Shown here in pieces: positions 42,173-51,607 of a stretch of 64,000 bases of DNA. Numbering within the stretch: position 1 is the first letter of the stretch; every line of letters starts with the position of its first letter. The stretch is from CAVYXK01 sp963708245 (lineage in GTDB: Bacteria > Pseudomonadota > Alphaproteobacteria > Acetobacterales > Acetobacteraceae). A program made the translations under genes and the position numbers. Below the pieces are notes generated by a model that searched no databases, was not told the DNA's origin, and was given only the letters and a program-made list of their open reading frames with translations. The stretch lies in contig OY970201.1 in NCBI GenBank assembly GCA_963708245.1, positions 7,688,001 to 7,752,000 of the forward strand, written 5' to 3'.

Positions 42173-43564
42173 ATGGTCGAAATCGTCACACTGAGCGGAA
42201 GCCTCGCCAGCGTGGATAGCTCTGAGATAGCGGCGATGCGCGACAATCTGCGCGGCGGTGTGATTCTCGCCGGCGACCCCGCCTATGAGGACGCCCGTCG
42301 CGTCTGGAACGGGAATGTGGATCGCAGACCGGCATTGATCGCCAAGTGTGCGGACGCACGCGATGTTCAACGGGCGGTCACGTTCGCAGCCAAACGCGGA
42401 CTTTTGACGTCCGTACGCGGCGGTGGGCACAGCGCCCCGGGCTACGGAACCAACGACGGCGGCATGGTCATCGACCTCTCTCCCATGAAAAACATCGCCG
42501 TCGATCCCACCAGGCGCACCGCGCATGTCGAGCCGGGCGTGCTGTGGCGGGAATTGGACGCGGCAACCCAGGCCCTTGGCCTCGCCACCACCGGCGGCAC
42601 GGTGTCCAACACCGGCGTCATCGGCCTGACCCTGGGTGGCGGTCTTGGTTGGCTGATGGGCAAGCACGGACTGTCGGTGGACAACGTGGTTTCGGCGGAA
42701 GTGATCACCGCCGACGGCGAGAAGCGCGTCGCCAGCGCGACAGAAAACCCCGACCTGTACTGGGCGCTTCGCGGCGGCGGCGGCAATTTCGGCATCGTCA
42801 CCTTGATGGAATTCAGGCTTCACCCGGTGACACAGGTGCTCGGCGGGCTTGTTCTGCATCCGCTCGACCAGGCCGCCAGCCTGCTGCGCTTCTACCGCGA
42901 TGTCTGCCCAACTTTGCCCGACGAGGCCGAGGCCTTTGCCGGCGTGCTGACCTCGCCCGACGGCGTTCCGGTCGCGGCCCTGATCATCGGCTACAATGGA
43001 CCCATCGAGGCGGGCGAAAAGGTCCTCGCGCCACTCCGCCAGTTCGGCAATCCGACCGCCGACCTGGTCGGTCCCGTGCCCTACGGTGAGCGGCAAACGA
43101 TGCTGGATACCCCGAACGCCGAACACGGGCTGCACCGGTACTGGCGGGCTGCCTTCACGGACCGGATTTCCGACGGCCTGATCGACGTAATGGTCGAAGG
43201 AGCGGCCAGGTTCAGCTCCAAGCTGAGTGCGTTGGTGTTCTTCTACATGCACGGCGCCGCGGTACGCGTGCCCGCCGGGGATACGGCCTTCTCGGCGCGG
43301 CGCGCCCAATGGGACTTCGACGCTATCGGGCAATGGGTCGAGGAGTCCGAAAGCGCCACTCACATCGCCTGGGTCAAGGAGATCTGGGGCCAGTTGGAGC
43401 CGCATCTTCAGGGCAGCGCTTACATCAACCACATAGCGGCGGACGACGGCGCGGAGAAGATTCGCGCGTCCTACGGCACGAATCACCAGCGGTTACGGGC
43501 GCTGAAATCGGTTTACGATCCCGCCAATCTATTCCGGGTCAACGCCAACATTCCGCCCGGATAA
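42173..43564 (+). CDS. FAD-dependent oxidoreductase with BBE domain
   Basis: A 463-residue PCMH-type flavoprotein. RGGGHSAPGYGTNDGGMVID contains the His that usually carries covalent FAD; GGTVSNTGVIGLTLGGGLGW follows, without the Cys needed for a second covalent bond. The C-terminal BBE motif is YGTNHQRLRALKSVYDPANL. Relatives oxidise sugars, alkaloids or aromatic alcohols. There is no signal peptide. A possible repressor operator lies upstream. The long open frame on the opposite strand is a shadow. Confidence 0.93.
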   Translation: MVEIVTLSGSLASVDSSEIAAMRDNLRGGVILAGDPAYEDARRVWNGNVDRRPALIAKCADARDVQRAVTFAAKRGLLTSVRGGGHSAPGYGTNDGGMVIDLSPMKNIAVDPTRRTAHVEPGVLWRELDAATQALGLATTGGTVSNTGVIGLTLGGGLGWLMGKHGLSVDNVVSAEVITADGEKRVASATENPDLYWALRGGGGNFGIVTLMEFRLHPVTQVLGGLVLHPLDQAASLLRFYRDVCPTLPDEAEAFAGVLTSPDGVPVAALIIGYNGPIEAGEKVLAPLRQFGNPTADLVGPVPYGERQTMLDTPNAEHGLHRYWRAAFTDRISDGLIDVMVEGAARFSSKLSALVFFYMHGAAVRVPAGDTAFSARRAQWDFDAIGQWVEESESATHIAWVKEIWGQLEPHLQGSAYINHIAADDGAEKIRASYGTNHQRLRALKSVYDPANLFRVNANIPPG

Positions 43565-43696
43565 GCCAACGGCCAGGTCGCGAAGGACGGCACCATGGTT
43601 TGGCTGGCCGGAGCCGATCGAATCCGGCGGTTCGCGTGGGCAGTCCGGCTACCGCCGATCGGGGGGCGGACCTTCGGCGCGCGGGCATAGTCCGCG

Positions 43697-44869
43697 TCAG
43701 TCGCCCGCACCTACTGCTTCCGACCTGGCGTCTCCCAGCGCTATGGGAGGTACCGATTGTTCTGCTTCGGCCTTCAGCCGGCGAATGGAATAATCGAGCC
43801 GGGAGAAGAACGCTTCGACGGCGTAGCCGACCAGGAAAGCAATCGCAAGCGGCGGCAATGCCAGGCTCTTGGGCAGCAGCGAGCCGAACAACCCGACAAC
43901 CAACCCCGCAATAGCAGCGATGAAGTAGCGCGCGCTGTGGGCGGCCGAGGGCCGGTACTCCATTCGCCGGATCAAGCGCGAGTAGAGTCGGAAGCCGTAA
44001 AGGAACGCTCCGAGCAGCGCGTAGATCGTGGGCAGGGCGTAAGTCGAAAGACTACTATAAATCAGTGTATCAATCTTGTACAGGGCAAGCGCGAATTCCC
44101 GAATATTCTGATAGGCTTTGATCTGGTTGATCGCCTCCTCCTTGATCTGAGCGACCGTTGAAAGGCCCGGTGGTACGTTCAGATGGTCCAGGCGGTCCTT
44201 GCCTTCACCGTTGAAGCTAACATCATCGATCGACAGACGTATCCACCACGGCGTGAACCAGCCGTTGAGACGGCTTGCCGTTTGCAGCAACCAGGCATTT
44301 TTGCGCGAGAATTCGACCATGTCAGAAAATGTACGTTCAGCAATGATCGCTTCAGACTGAGGATCGCCGCCACCCCGCGCAGTCCCCTGACCTGTCTCGC
44401 TAGCAAGCATCTGAAGGTCCGACCACAGCGTTAATGCTGCCGCATTCTGCTGGTCGATCAGTTCAGACGTGTCGCTCAATGTCGAGTTGCTCATGAACAA
44501 AAAAATGGAGAATACAATCACCATTGCGACCAAGGCGGTCGAGCAGAGCTTCAAACCCGCGAGCGACATCTTCTTGCAGGCCGCTAGCGAGGCTGCGTTA
44601 ACCGGCCTCAAGACTGCGGCCAGTTGCGCATAGGCAACCCAGAAGGCGATAACGACGTGCTGCGGCACCTCCCCACTGCGTGCCGCCTCCTGAGCGGTGA
44701 CCAGATCGTTTATCATGGTTCGCGTCGATTGCTGCGCCGCGTCTCCGTCTAGCGGCAGCAGTCCGTTGCTCGACGCGTGCTGGAGAAGCAGTTCCGCGTC
44801 GGCCAGAGCTCCGGAAAAGTCCGCGCTCAGCGCGTCCTTTTCGTGCGGCGCCGTTTTGGCATCATGCAT
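43697..44869 (-). CDS. Hypothetical multi-pass membrane protein
   Basis: A 390-residue protein. A soluble helical N-terminus of about 105 residues precedes a first helix (LCSTALVAMVIVFSIFLFM), a periplasmic region of about 130 residues, and three C-terminal helices (ALPTIYALLGAFLYGFRLYS, YFIAAIAGLVVGLFGSLL, LALPPLAIAFLVGYAVEAFF). The tail is acidic. No enzymatic motif is seen. It faces the BBE gene convergently. Confidence 0.8.
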   Translation of the reverse strand: MHDAKTAPHEKDALSADFSGALADAELLLQHASSNGLLPLDGDAAQQSTRTMINDLVTAQEAARSGEVPQHVVIAFWVAYAQLAAVLRPVNAASLAACKKMSLAGLKLCSTALVAMVIVFSIFLFMSNSTLSDTSELIDQQNAAALTLWSDLQMLASETGQGTARGGGDPQSEAIIAERTFSDMVEFSRKNAWLLQTASRLNGWFTPWWIRLSIDDVSFNGEGKDRLDHLNVPPGLSTVAQIKEEAINQIKAYQNIREFALALYKIDTLIYSSLSTYALPTIYALLGAFLYGFRLYSRLIRRMEYRPSAAHSARYFIAAIAGLVVGLFGSLLPKSLALPPLAIAFLVGYAVEAFFSRLDYSIRRLKAEAEQSVPPIALGDARSEAVGAGD

Positions 44870-45783
44870 TGGCCCCCCCCTTTGGATCGGGAATCACCGA
44901 CTCGCTAGCACCAGACAGCAAATGAAGCTGTGAGGTATTTCACACCACGGCATCGGTTTCGCAGGGCTCACGCCAGCCAGAGGATTTCAGGTTGGCGAAC
45001 GGGCCGCGGGGAAGGTCCGCAACGCTCGTACACCCTGATGGCGGAGGAGTTCGGCTTACCCGGAAGCAGCCCATAAGAGGAAAGGGAAGGGGGGCGGCGG
45101 GTAACGGAGAGGCACGGGCGCGCGGCGGCACGTCAAACCCTCCCCTGCTTCCGCACCACGGGATTCGCGCATCTCCAAAAACAGCGTGGTCGTGATTTTG
45201 AACCAATTCGTGGAGGCGACGCAGGTTTTTTTGGAACGAAGCCCGTCCGACTTAATGATCCACCTCGTGCCGCAAGAGGAAGCTCCTGCCGAAGGGGCGG
45301 CGGCGCCGACCATCGAAGCGCAACCCAGCACTAGGCGACGGGACGATCTGGCTGGGGTGAGGTGCTCACCGATCAAGGCACCTCACCTCAGGGGAGCCGG
45401 CGGGACGAGGGCGGCGTCGCCGTTAACAGGCGGCGAGCGGATTTGCGACCGACGAACTGCGCCGGATCCAAGCCAAGTCTGCGATCGTCGCGGAGGTCGG
45501 GCGCCTGCACTGGCGCTCGTAAAGGTCGCGTGATCCCCAGTTTCTGGACACTCCCCAATGTGGGCACGAGCCGCGTATGATTGCGAGCCGGTACAGGTAG
45601 ACGCGCGCCCGAATCCCCGGCTGCCGATCGGAAGACCTGCCATTTGGGCCTTCGCTGCACCGCCGTGAACGAAAATTGCTTGTCGAAAGGCCTGGCCGAG
45701 GACTACGGTTAGGTACAAAGGGGCCAAATCGAAGGCCATCTGGGGAATTCGGGGTGAACCCTTGGCAGCAATGCCCGGCACGA
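44870..45783. other. Long interval without a convincing gene
   Basis: About 900 bp. A plus-strand frame at 45186-45533 begins VVILNQFVEATQVFLERSPS, which is somewhat protein-like, but turns into low-quality Arg-rich sequence after about 45 codons. No repeat or RNA gene was recognised. Confidence 0.4.
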
Positions 45784-46218
45784 ATGACCCGCCTTGCGTC
45801 GGCATGGCTGCTACTGTCGGTAGCGGCCTGCCATGTCCAGCTCGTCAGCGATTACGACGATCAGATGGTGAAGGATGCCACCGCCGTACAAACCGATGTC
45901 GATACGCTGCTGCAGACGGAGCTCAATCCGCCGAAAGGCACGGATACAGGCTACGAGGCCAGCAAGCCCGCCTACAATAAGATTGCCGTCGATCTGGACA
46001 GCCTTAGGACGCAGGCGATGTCACACCCTAACAATGGGCCGACAATCGCGCAGGTGGACGCGCTCGCCAAGGACATCGCCGACCTGCAGGCCTTGCACAA
46101 GAAAGACAACACGCTGGGACGCGCCTTCATCCAGCAGGAACAGAGCGACATTGCAACCCATGTCAGCCTGATCGTTCGCACCGAGAACGACAAAAAGGCC
46201 GGCAACGCGGGAGGGTGA
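45784..46218 (+). CDS. Lipoprotein, first gene of a lysozyme operon
   Basis: A 144-residue lipoprotein: MTRLASAWLLLSVAACHVQL, with VAAC as lipobox. The mature part is helical and charged (YDDQMVKDATAVQTDVDTLL, DALAKDIADLQALHKKDNTL) and has no Cys. The start at 45784 is chosen from the signal sequence; no strong ribosome site precedes it, so an upstream start is possible. It is followed after 4 nt by the next gene. No known family recognised. Confidence 0.75.
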   Translation: MTRLASAWLLLSVAACHVQLVSDYDDQMVKDATAVQTDVDTLLQTELNPPKGTDTGYEASKPAYNKIAVDLDSLRTQAMSHPNNGPTIAQVDALAKDIADLQALHKKDNTLGRAFIQQEQSDIATHVSLIVRTENDKKAGNAGG

Positions 46219-46222
46219 GAGC

Positions 46223-46540
46223 ATGGACGTCGCGAGCGTGGGCACGGCTATGCTGAACGCCGCCAAGGCGGCGGCCGGCGACACCTGGGGGAAGATCCAG
46301 CACGATTTCGCATCCGACCTCGACAATGTGCTGCGCAACGCGGCGAAAATCGAGGCCGATCTTGCCGCGGGCGACCTCAACCAGGACGAGGCAGAGGTGC
46401 TGTTGTCTAATCAAAGCCGTACGCTGTTCATCCTGAGCCAGGAGGCCGAGGTCGATGCCGAGCTGGCGGCGCAGAATGCCATCAACGCGGCGATCGACCT
46501 GCTCTGGGCCGCGGTGAAGGCGGCGGCGCGGATCGGCTGA
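46223..46540 (+). CDS. Small Ala-rich helical protein
   Basis: A 105-residue protein, almost all helix: MDVASVGTAMLNAAKAAAGD, TWGKIQHDFASDLDNVLRNA, then an acidic middle and AAIDLLWAAVKAAARIG. There is no signal peptide or membrane helix. AGGGTGAGAGC precedes the start. It sits between a lipoprotein and a lysozyme-like gene with gaps of 4 and 14 nt, so the three are surely co-transcribed. Function unknown. Confidence 0.8.
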   Translation: MDVASVGTAMLNAAKAAAGDTWGKIQHDFASDLDNVLRNAAKIEADLAAGDLNQDEAEVLLSNQSRTLFILSQEAEVDAELAAQNAINAAIDLLWAAVKAAARIG

Positions 46541-46554
46541 CGGAGGCGAAACGG

Positions 46555-47391
46555 ATGCCAGAGCTTAAGGTAGGCGACAAGGACCCGGCGGTCGCCGAAG
46601 CCCAGGTTTTGCTGGACAGGGATGGGGCGCTCCTCGTGATCGATGGTGACTTCGGGCACGGCACCTTCCTGGCGGTGCGGGAGTTCCAGGCCAATCACGG
46701 CCTGCCGGTAACCGGGATCATCGATGACGCAACGATGCAGGCCTTGCGCTCCCTGCCGGATGCCAATCCGGACATCCCCGTCAAGGCGGTGACATTCACG
46801 GCGCGCGAGGAGGTCGGCAGCCGCGCCTTCTACGACACGCATTGCGCGCGGCCGGATTATCCCGGAGGTGCCAGCGGCGTGACCATCGGTGTCGGTTACG
46901 ATCTCGGGTATCAGAGCAATTTTGAGGCGGACTGGGCCGGCGTGCTGCTGGGAGACCAGATCGGCCGGCTGAAGGCATGCCTCAGCCTGAAAGGCGTCGC
47001 CGCGCGCGAAGCGGTCGATTCGGTCAGCGACATCATCGTTCCCTGGCGCTCAGCCTGGAAGGTTTTCCTGAAGCGATCGATGCCGGACCACGTGGCGCTC
47101 ACGCGAGCGACCTTCCCTTCTCCCGTGCCACCACCGCCGCTTTGCCTGGGCGCGCTCATTAGCCTTGTCTACAATCGCGGACCGGCGATGGAGGACTCGC
47201 CCGATCACCCGGGAAACCGGCGCGAAATGCGGCAGATTCGGGACGCCATGGCGCGTGGTGACTTCGCCGCGGTGCCAGCCTTACTGCGCGGCATGAAGCG
47301 GCTTTGGCCGGCCGGCAGCGACCTGTTCGAACGGCGCGAGCAAGAGGCCCAGCTGTTCGAAGAAGGCCTGGCGGCCGCCCCGCCGGGCTGA
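46555..47391 (+). CDS. Peptidoglycan-binding lysozyme-like protein
   Basis: A 278-residue protein. Residues 1-65 are a PG_binding_1 domain (KVGDKDPAVAEAQVLLDRDG, FGHGTFLAVREFQANHGLPV, TGIIDDATMQAL). The rest resembles GH24 (T4-type) lysozymes: Glu in TAREEVGSRAFYDTHC, the Asp after it, and Thr in SGVTIGVGYDLGYQ, fitting an E-D-T triad, with ALISLVYNRGPAM and GMKRLWPAG-type late motifs (LLRGMKRLWPAGSDLFERR). There is no signal peptide, so export would need a holin, another system or lysis. GGAGG upstream. Third gene of the operon. Confidence 0.82.
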   Translation: MPELKVGDKDPAVAEAQVLLDRDGALLVIDGDFGHGTFLAVREFQANHGLPVTGIIDDATMQALRSLPDANPDIPVKAVTFTAREEVGSRAFYDTHCARPDYPGGASGVTIGVGYDLGYQSNFEADWAGVLLGDQIGRLKACLSLKGVAAREAVDSVSDIIVPWRSAWKVFLKRSMPDHVALTRATFPSPVPPPPLCLGALISLVYNRGPAMEDSPDHPGNRREMRQIRDAMARGDFAAVPALLRGMKRLWPAGSDLFERREQEAQLFEEGLAAAPPG

Positions 47392-47960
47392 GAAACCGCC
47401 ATAAGAAGGCACGCAGAGCCCGCACATAACCAGGCTTTCGGTGCTTGAGGTGGTGCGGCGGCATTATTGCATATCGTCAAGGGCAACCCGGGCCGCATCA
47501 CGTTTCGCCGACTCCACCGCTGCGGCGATGAAACGCACGCCACGCACGCTCTCCGCGATGCCGAGGGCGGAAAGGCTCATCGGTCCGGGTCGGGGGCGCG
47601 ACGTTCGCGCCGTACGGTCATCTGCTCGTCGCTGGAGCGTCAGCCGTGCCGCCCCTGCCCGAACTCATCCACTGCCGCGGCCGGCCGGCGTAGCCGCCGC
47701 CCGAGATTTTGCTCATCTTAGTGCGCCATTAGCTAAGTACCTGGAATTGCTGACGGACCCGACACAACTCGAACGTGTGGCCTTCGCCTTCGGAGGTATT
47801 GCGCATAAACCGCCGTCTCTCGTTCCGTAGCGAACGGCAGCTTTGGAGAGATCGTAACCGCTGCGAGTTCCCCACCTGGGATGAGGCGGGAGAACGGGCG
47901 AAGCTCTGGGCACTTGGACTGAGCGCAGGGGTGTCGCAATGGCAAATGCAAGTCTTGATG
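47392..47960. other. Gene-free interval
   Basis: No protein-like frame between the lysozyme gene and the IS66 remnant; several short Arg-rich frames are not convincing. Confidence 0.4.
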
Positions 47961-47962
47961 AC

Positions 47963-48220
47963 CGTCATCAAGCTGGCACTTATCGACGGATCGAGCTGAT
48001 CACTGGAGATGCCAGGCGCCCGGTCTGGACGGAGGAGGAGAAGGCCCGGATCCCAGCCGAGCTTTCAGCCTGGGGCAAAGGTCTCGGACGTCGCACGTCG
48101 GCACAGCATGAATCGCGGCCTGTTGTGGACATGGCGTCACCAGGCGCGGAAGCGTGGGCCGGGCGGCGAGCAGATGTTTGTGCCGGTCCGGATCGTGGAC
48201 GAGATCGCCAGCATGCCGCA
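47963..48220 (+). pseudogene. IS66-family TnpA remnant
   Basis: RRIELITGDARRPVWTEEEK and ARIPAE in one frame, then QPGAKVSDVARRHSMNRGLL, WTWRHQARK and EQMFVPVRIVDE in another after a shift near 48063. This is the small helix-turn-helix protein of IS66 elements; tnpB and tnpC are absent. Confidence 0.82.
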
Positions 48221-48350
48221 AACAACTGGCATTGGGCGCAGCCGTCGACGCCCAGCTATGTTGAATGTCCGTTTCCGAGATCGTGGGACGGACCGGCCTA
48301 CGCCCGTGTTGGGTCGACAGGAGCCACTGCCTGATCGTCGGTAACGTCAC

Positions 48351-49523
48351 TGTAGAAGTCTTGACTTAATCTGACATCGGGTGTCGGCTGGCGTCAACCC
48401 AGAAGGACACCACCATGACCAAGGACCAGAAGATCATCGGCGCCAAGGCCGGCCTGCTCGAGCTCGCCAAGCAGCTCGGCAACGTCAGCCAAGCCTGCAA
48501 ACTCATGGGATATTCCCGCGATAGCTTCTACCGCTTCCAGGAACTCTACCAAAAAGGCGGCGAACTCGCCCTTCAGGAGCTCTCCCGCCGCAAGCCCATC
48601 CTCAAAAACCGCGTCGCCCCAGAGGTCGAGCAGGCCGTGCTCGCCTTCGCCATCGACCAGCCCGCCTGGGGCCAGGCAAGGGTCGCCAACGAACTGCTCA
48701 AGCGCGGCATCAGCGTCTCACCCTTCGGCGTGCGCTGCATCTGGCTGCGCCATGACCTCGCAACCATGAAGCTCCGCCTCAAGGCGCTGGAAGCCAAAAT
48801 GGCCCAGGAGCGGTTGATCCTGACCGAAAGCCAGCTCGCCGCCCTGGAGAAGGCCAAGGCCGACAAAGAGGCGCACGGCGAGTTCGACACCGAATGCCCC
48901 GGCTACTGCGGCGCCCAGGATACCTTCTACGTCGGAACCCTCAAGGGCGTCGGGCGCATCTACCAGCAGACCTTCCTCGATACCTACTCCAAGCTCGGCT
49001 TCGCCAAGCTCTACGACCGCAAGACCCCGATTACCGCCGCCGATCTGCTGAACGATCGCGTCATCCCGTTCTTCGAGGAGCAGGGCGTGCCGCTGCAGCG
49101 GGTGCTCACCGACCGCGGCACCGAGTTCTGCGGCGCCCACGACCGCCACGAATACGAGCTCTACCTGGCGGTCGAGAACATCGACCACACCCGCACCAAG
49201 ACCCGCAGTCCGCAGACCAACGGCATCGTCGAGCGGTTCCACAAAACCATGCTCGATGAGTTCTATCGTGTGGCGTTCCGCAAGAAGCTCTACAGCTCAA
49301 TCAACGAGTTGCAGGTGGATCTTGATCTGTGGCTCGCCGACTACAACCAACACCGTACCCACCAGGGCAGATACTGCTTCGGAAAGACCCCAATGCAGAC
49401 CTTCCTCGATGTGTCACAACTCGCTCGCGACAAACAAATCGGAGGTGATAGAAACCATCAGCAAGCCGCCTGATCATCACCGCCAGAGCACACCAATTGT
49501 CAGATCAAATAGAGACTTGTACA
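48351..49523 (+). mobile_element. IS481-family insertion sequence
   Basis: An 1173-bp element. The left end TGTAGAAGTCTTGACTTAAT and inverted right end TGTACAAGTCTCTATTTGAT continue with CTGACA in both and match over about 30 bases with mismatches. It encodes one complete transposase. No target duplication was found at either side, so it may be old or rearranged. Confidence 0.9.
48415..49473 (+). CDS. IS481-family transposase
   Basis: A 352-residue DDE transposase. N-terminal helix-turn-helix (NVSQACKLMGYSRDSFYRFQ), then a helical linker and integrase core: Asp in CGAQDTFYVGTLKGV, Asp in VLTDRGTEFCG and Glu in TNGIVERFHKTMLDEFYRVA. The end DYNQHRTHQGRYCFGKTPMQ is typical. Full length and in frame. 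AGAAGGA upstream of the ATG. Confidence 0.95.
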   Translation: MTKDQKIIGAKAGLLELAKQLGNVSQACKLMGYSRDSFYRFQELYQKGGELALQELSRRKPILKNRVAPEVEQAVLAFAIDQPAWGQARVANELLKRGISVSPFGVRCIWLRHDLATMKLRLKALEAKMAQERLILTESQLAALEKAKADKEAHGEFDTECPGYCGAQDTFYVGTLKGVGRIYQQTFLDTYSKLGFAKLYDRKTPITAADLLNDRVIPFFEEQGVPLQRVLTDRGTEFCGAHDRHEYELYLAVENIDHTRTKTRSPQTNGIVERFHKTMLDEFYRVAFRKKLYSSINELQVDLDLWLADYNQHRTHQGRYCFGKTPMQTFLDVSQLARDKQIGGDRNHQQAA

Positions 49524-49684
49524 ATTCAGAAAGCCGCCATTCTGCTTTCGGCCCAGCTCCGGGCATTCTGCCAGCGAGCCAATGTCAAGCGCCACCCACC
49601 CCACTCGAGGCACCGCCGGCCACCCACATCCGATCCGACCAACCACTGCGAAACCCCACCCCCCGCCCCATCTTCCTCCCCACC

Positions 49685-50701
49685 ATGAAGCTCTCCGTCC
49701 TCGACCAATCGACCGTCGTGACCGGCCGTTCCCCCGACGCGTCGATCCGGGAAAGCATCGCCCTCGCCCAACACTGCGAGGCCCTCGGCTACACCCGCTA
49801 CTGGCTCGCCGAGCACCACGCCTCCGCCAGCCAGGCCGGCACCGCGCCCGAGATCCTCATCAGCGCCATCGCCGCCACCACCACCCGCATCCGTGTCGGC
49901 AGCGCCGGGGTCATGCTGCCCCACTACTCCGCCCTGAAAGTCGCCGAGCAGTTCCGCGTGCTCGAAGCAATCGCCCCCGGACGGATCGATCTCGGCCTCG
50001 GCCGCGCCCCCGGCTCCGACGGCCGCACCGCCTTCGCCCTGAACCCGCTGGCCGAGACCGCCGCCGACCATTTCCCCGCCCAGGTCCGCGACCTCCTCGC
50101 CTGGCTCGCCGGCGAGAAGCTGGTCGAGGGCCATCCCTTCCGTGACATCATCGCCCAGCCCCAGGGCCCCACCACCCCCGAGGTCTGGATGCTCGGCAGC
50201 TCCGACTACGGCGCACAGGTCGCCGCCTATTTCGGTCTGCCCTTCTGTTTCGCCCATTTCATCACTGATGGCCGCGGCACCGCCGAGGCGCTGGCGCTCT
50301 ACCGCCAGCGCTACCGCCCCGGCGCCCGCCACCCCGAGCCCTACGCCGCCCTCTGCGTCTGGGCCATGGCCGCGGAAACGGAAGCGGAAGCCGCCCGCCT
50401 GTTCACCTCGCGCGAGCTATGGTGTCTCGGCCGCGACCGCGGCATCTACACCGCCCTGCCGTCACCTGAGGAAGCCGCCGCCTACGACTACACCGAGCCC
50501 GAGCGCGCCCGCATCGCCCGCCTCCGCGAGCGCGCCCTCTACGGCACCCCCCAAACAGTTGGGGCCCGCCTGCGCGCTCTCTCAGCCGAACACAGTGTGG
50601 AAGAAATCGCTATCCTGACGACGCTTCACGACCCCGAAGCCCGCCGCCGCTCCTACAGCTTGCTGGCAGAGGAGTTCCGCCTGACCAGTAGCGGCACGTA
50701 A
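49685..50701 (+). CDS. Luciferase-like (LLM) flavin monooxygenase
   Basis: A 338-residue protein starting MKLSVLDQSTVVTGRSPDAS. Family motifs: YTRYWLAEHHASASQAGTAP, RIRVGSAGVMLPHYSALKVA, EQFRVLEAIAPGRIDLGLGR and EVWMLGSSDYGAQVAAYFGL, all of the MsnO8-type LLM subgroup. Such enzymes use FMNH2 from a separate reductase; substrate unknown. The start follows Pro-rich open sequence, and no ribosome site is evident. Confidence 0.9.
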   Translation: MKLSVLDQSTVVTGRSPDASIRESIALAQHCEALGYTRYWLAEHHASASQAGTAPEILISAIAATTTRIRVGSAGVMLPHYSALKVAEQFRVLEAIAPGRIDLGLGRAPGSDGRTAFALNPLAETAADHFPAQVRDLLAWLAGEKLVEGHPFRDIIAQPQGPTTPEVWMLGSSDYGAQVAAYFGLPFCFAHFITDGRGTAEALALYRQRYRPGARHPEPYAALCVWAMAAETEAEAARLFTSRELWCLGRDRGIYTALPSPEEAAAYDYTEPERARIARLRERALYGTPQTVGARLRALSAEHSVEEIAILTTLHDPEARRRSYSLLAEEFRLTSSGT

Positions 50702-50750
50702 AATGAAAGGGCACGCAGCGACGGCTGGCCTCCAGCGACTGGCTCCCCCT

Positions 50751-51085
50751 TCACGGCTCGCCCTTGAGCTGGCGCACGTCTGTTTGCAGGTGCTGAATCT
50801 GCCGCTGCATTCCAGCAAGGCGCGGCCGGACGCGGGCGGGGCGCGACGAAGCGGAACGCCGCGCCAAAGCTCGTGGAGCCCGCGTAGTTCCTTCCGAGTG
50901 TTGTCGTGGGCCTTCCGCACCTGCTCTACCGACCCCGAAACTCACCGCCATGTCGTCACGCATGCTGTCTGTAGCCGATCCATGCGCTCCATGAGATCGG
51001 TGCGCGTTCTGAAGAACTCGGCCTGCAATTGCGCCTGCCCGGCCTCCAGCCGCGTCAATGCGGCCAGGACTGGTTCATCGCTCAT
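50751..51085 (-). pseudogene. Coiled-coil protein gene with several frameshifts
   Basis: Pieces in three frames assemble into one coiled-coil protein: MSDEPVLAALTRLEAGQAQL and QAEFFRTRTDLMERMDRLQ, then SMRDDMAVSFG, then VRKAHDNTRKELRGLHELW and MQRQIQHLQTDVRQLKGEP. A missing base near 50970 and an extra G near 50935 separate the parts, and at least one more shift is needed near the end. No known family; inactive as written. Confidence 0.6.
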
Positions 51086-51301
51086 TGGCACGCGAGGCAA
51101 GCAAGCCCCTCGCGCGCCTTGGCGTCGCGCGGGCCCAACTCCTCGACTGACAGGCCGAGGCATTGGCGAAGGCCTTGCCCCGGATCGTCGCGGCGAGCGA
51201 CATGAGCTGCGGCAAATCGGCCATGGCACGGTCAAGGCGTAGGCGAACACGGGCAACGGTCGGGTCGCCGCCATGACGAGCTGGGTAGCAGTTCGGGCTA
51301 A

Positions 51302-51577
51302 TTAAGGCCGAAAAACGTCCTGCCGCCGCCCATACGCCCGAGCGGCCCGCCACCGCTGCCACGTGATCGCCCCCCAGGCGACCACCCCAGCCACCACCAC
51401 CACCGGGATCAGCGCGGCGACCAGCCACAGCGCCAGCGAGGCGACGACTATCGCCCCGGCCAACACCGCCACTAGCAGCGCTATTCCGGCGATGCGCATC
51501 GGCCACGTCGGACGCCCCGGCACGCGGAACCGTCCATCAATCAACATGTCGATCTGCGGCGGAACACGGTACGGCAT
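51302..51577 (-). CDS. Small two-helix membrane protein
   Basis: A 91-residue protein: MPYRVPPQIDMLIDGRFRVP, two adjacent helices (IAGIALLVAVLAGAIVVASL and WLVAALIPVVVVAGVVAWGA) and a basic, Arg-rich C-terminus. It starts 30 nt after the acyl-CoA synthetase gene in the same direction and is probably its operon mate. Function unknown. Confidence 0.75.
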   Translation of the reverse strand: MPYRVPPQIDMLIDGRFRVPGRPTWPMRIAGIALLVAVLAGAIVVASLALWLVAALIPVVVVAGVVAWGAITWQRWRAARAYGRRQDVFRP

Positions 51578-51607
51578 GGCGAAGAAGTGGCAGGCCCCCC
51601 GTCCGGT

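Noticed and set aside
42074..43486. 470-codon open frame on the minus strand
   Set aside because: It is antisense to the BBE flavoprotein, whose plus-strand sequence has clear family motifs; the minus frame is an effect of high GC.
45186..45533. 115-codon plus-strand frame starting VVILNQFVEATQVF
   Set aside because: Only the first 40 residues look like protein; the rest is Arg-rich and there is no clear ribosome site.
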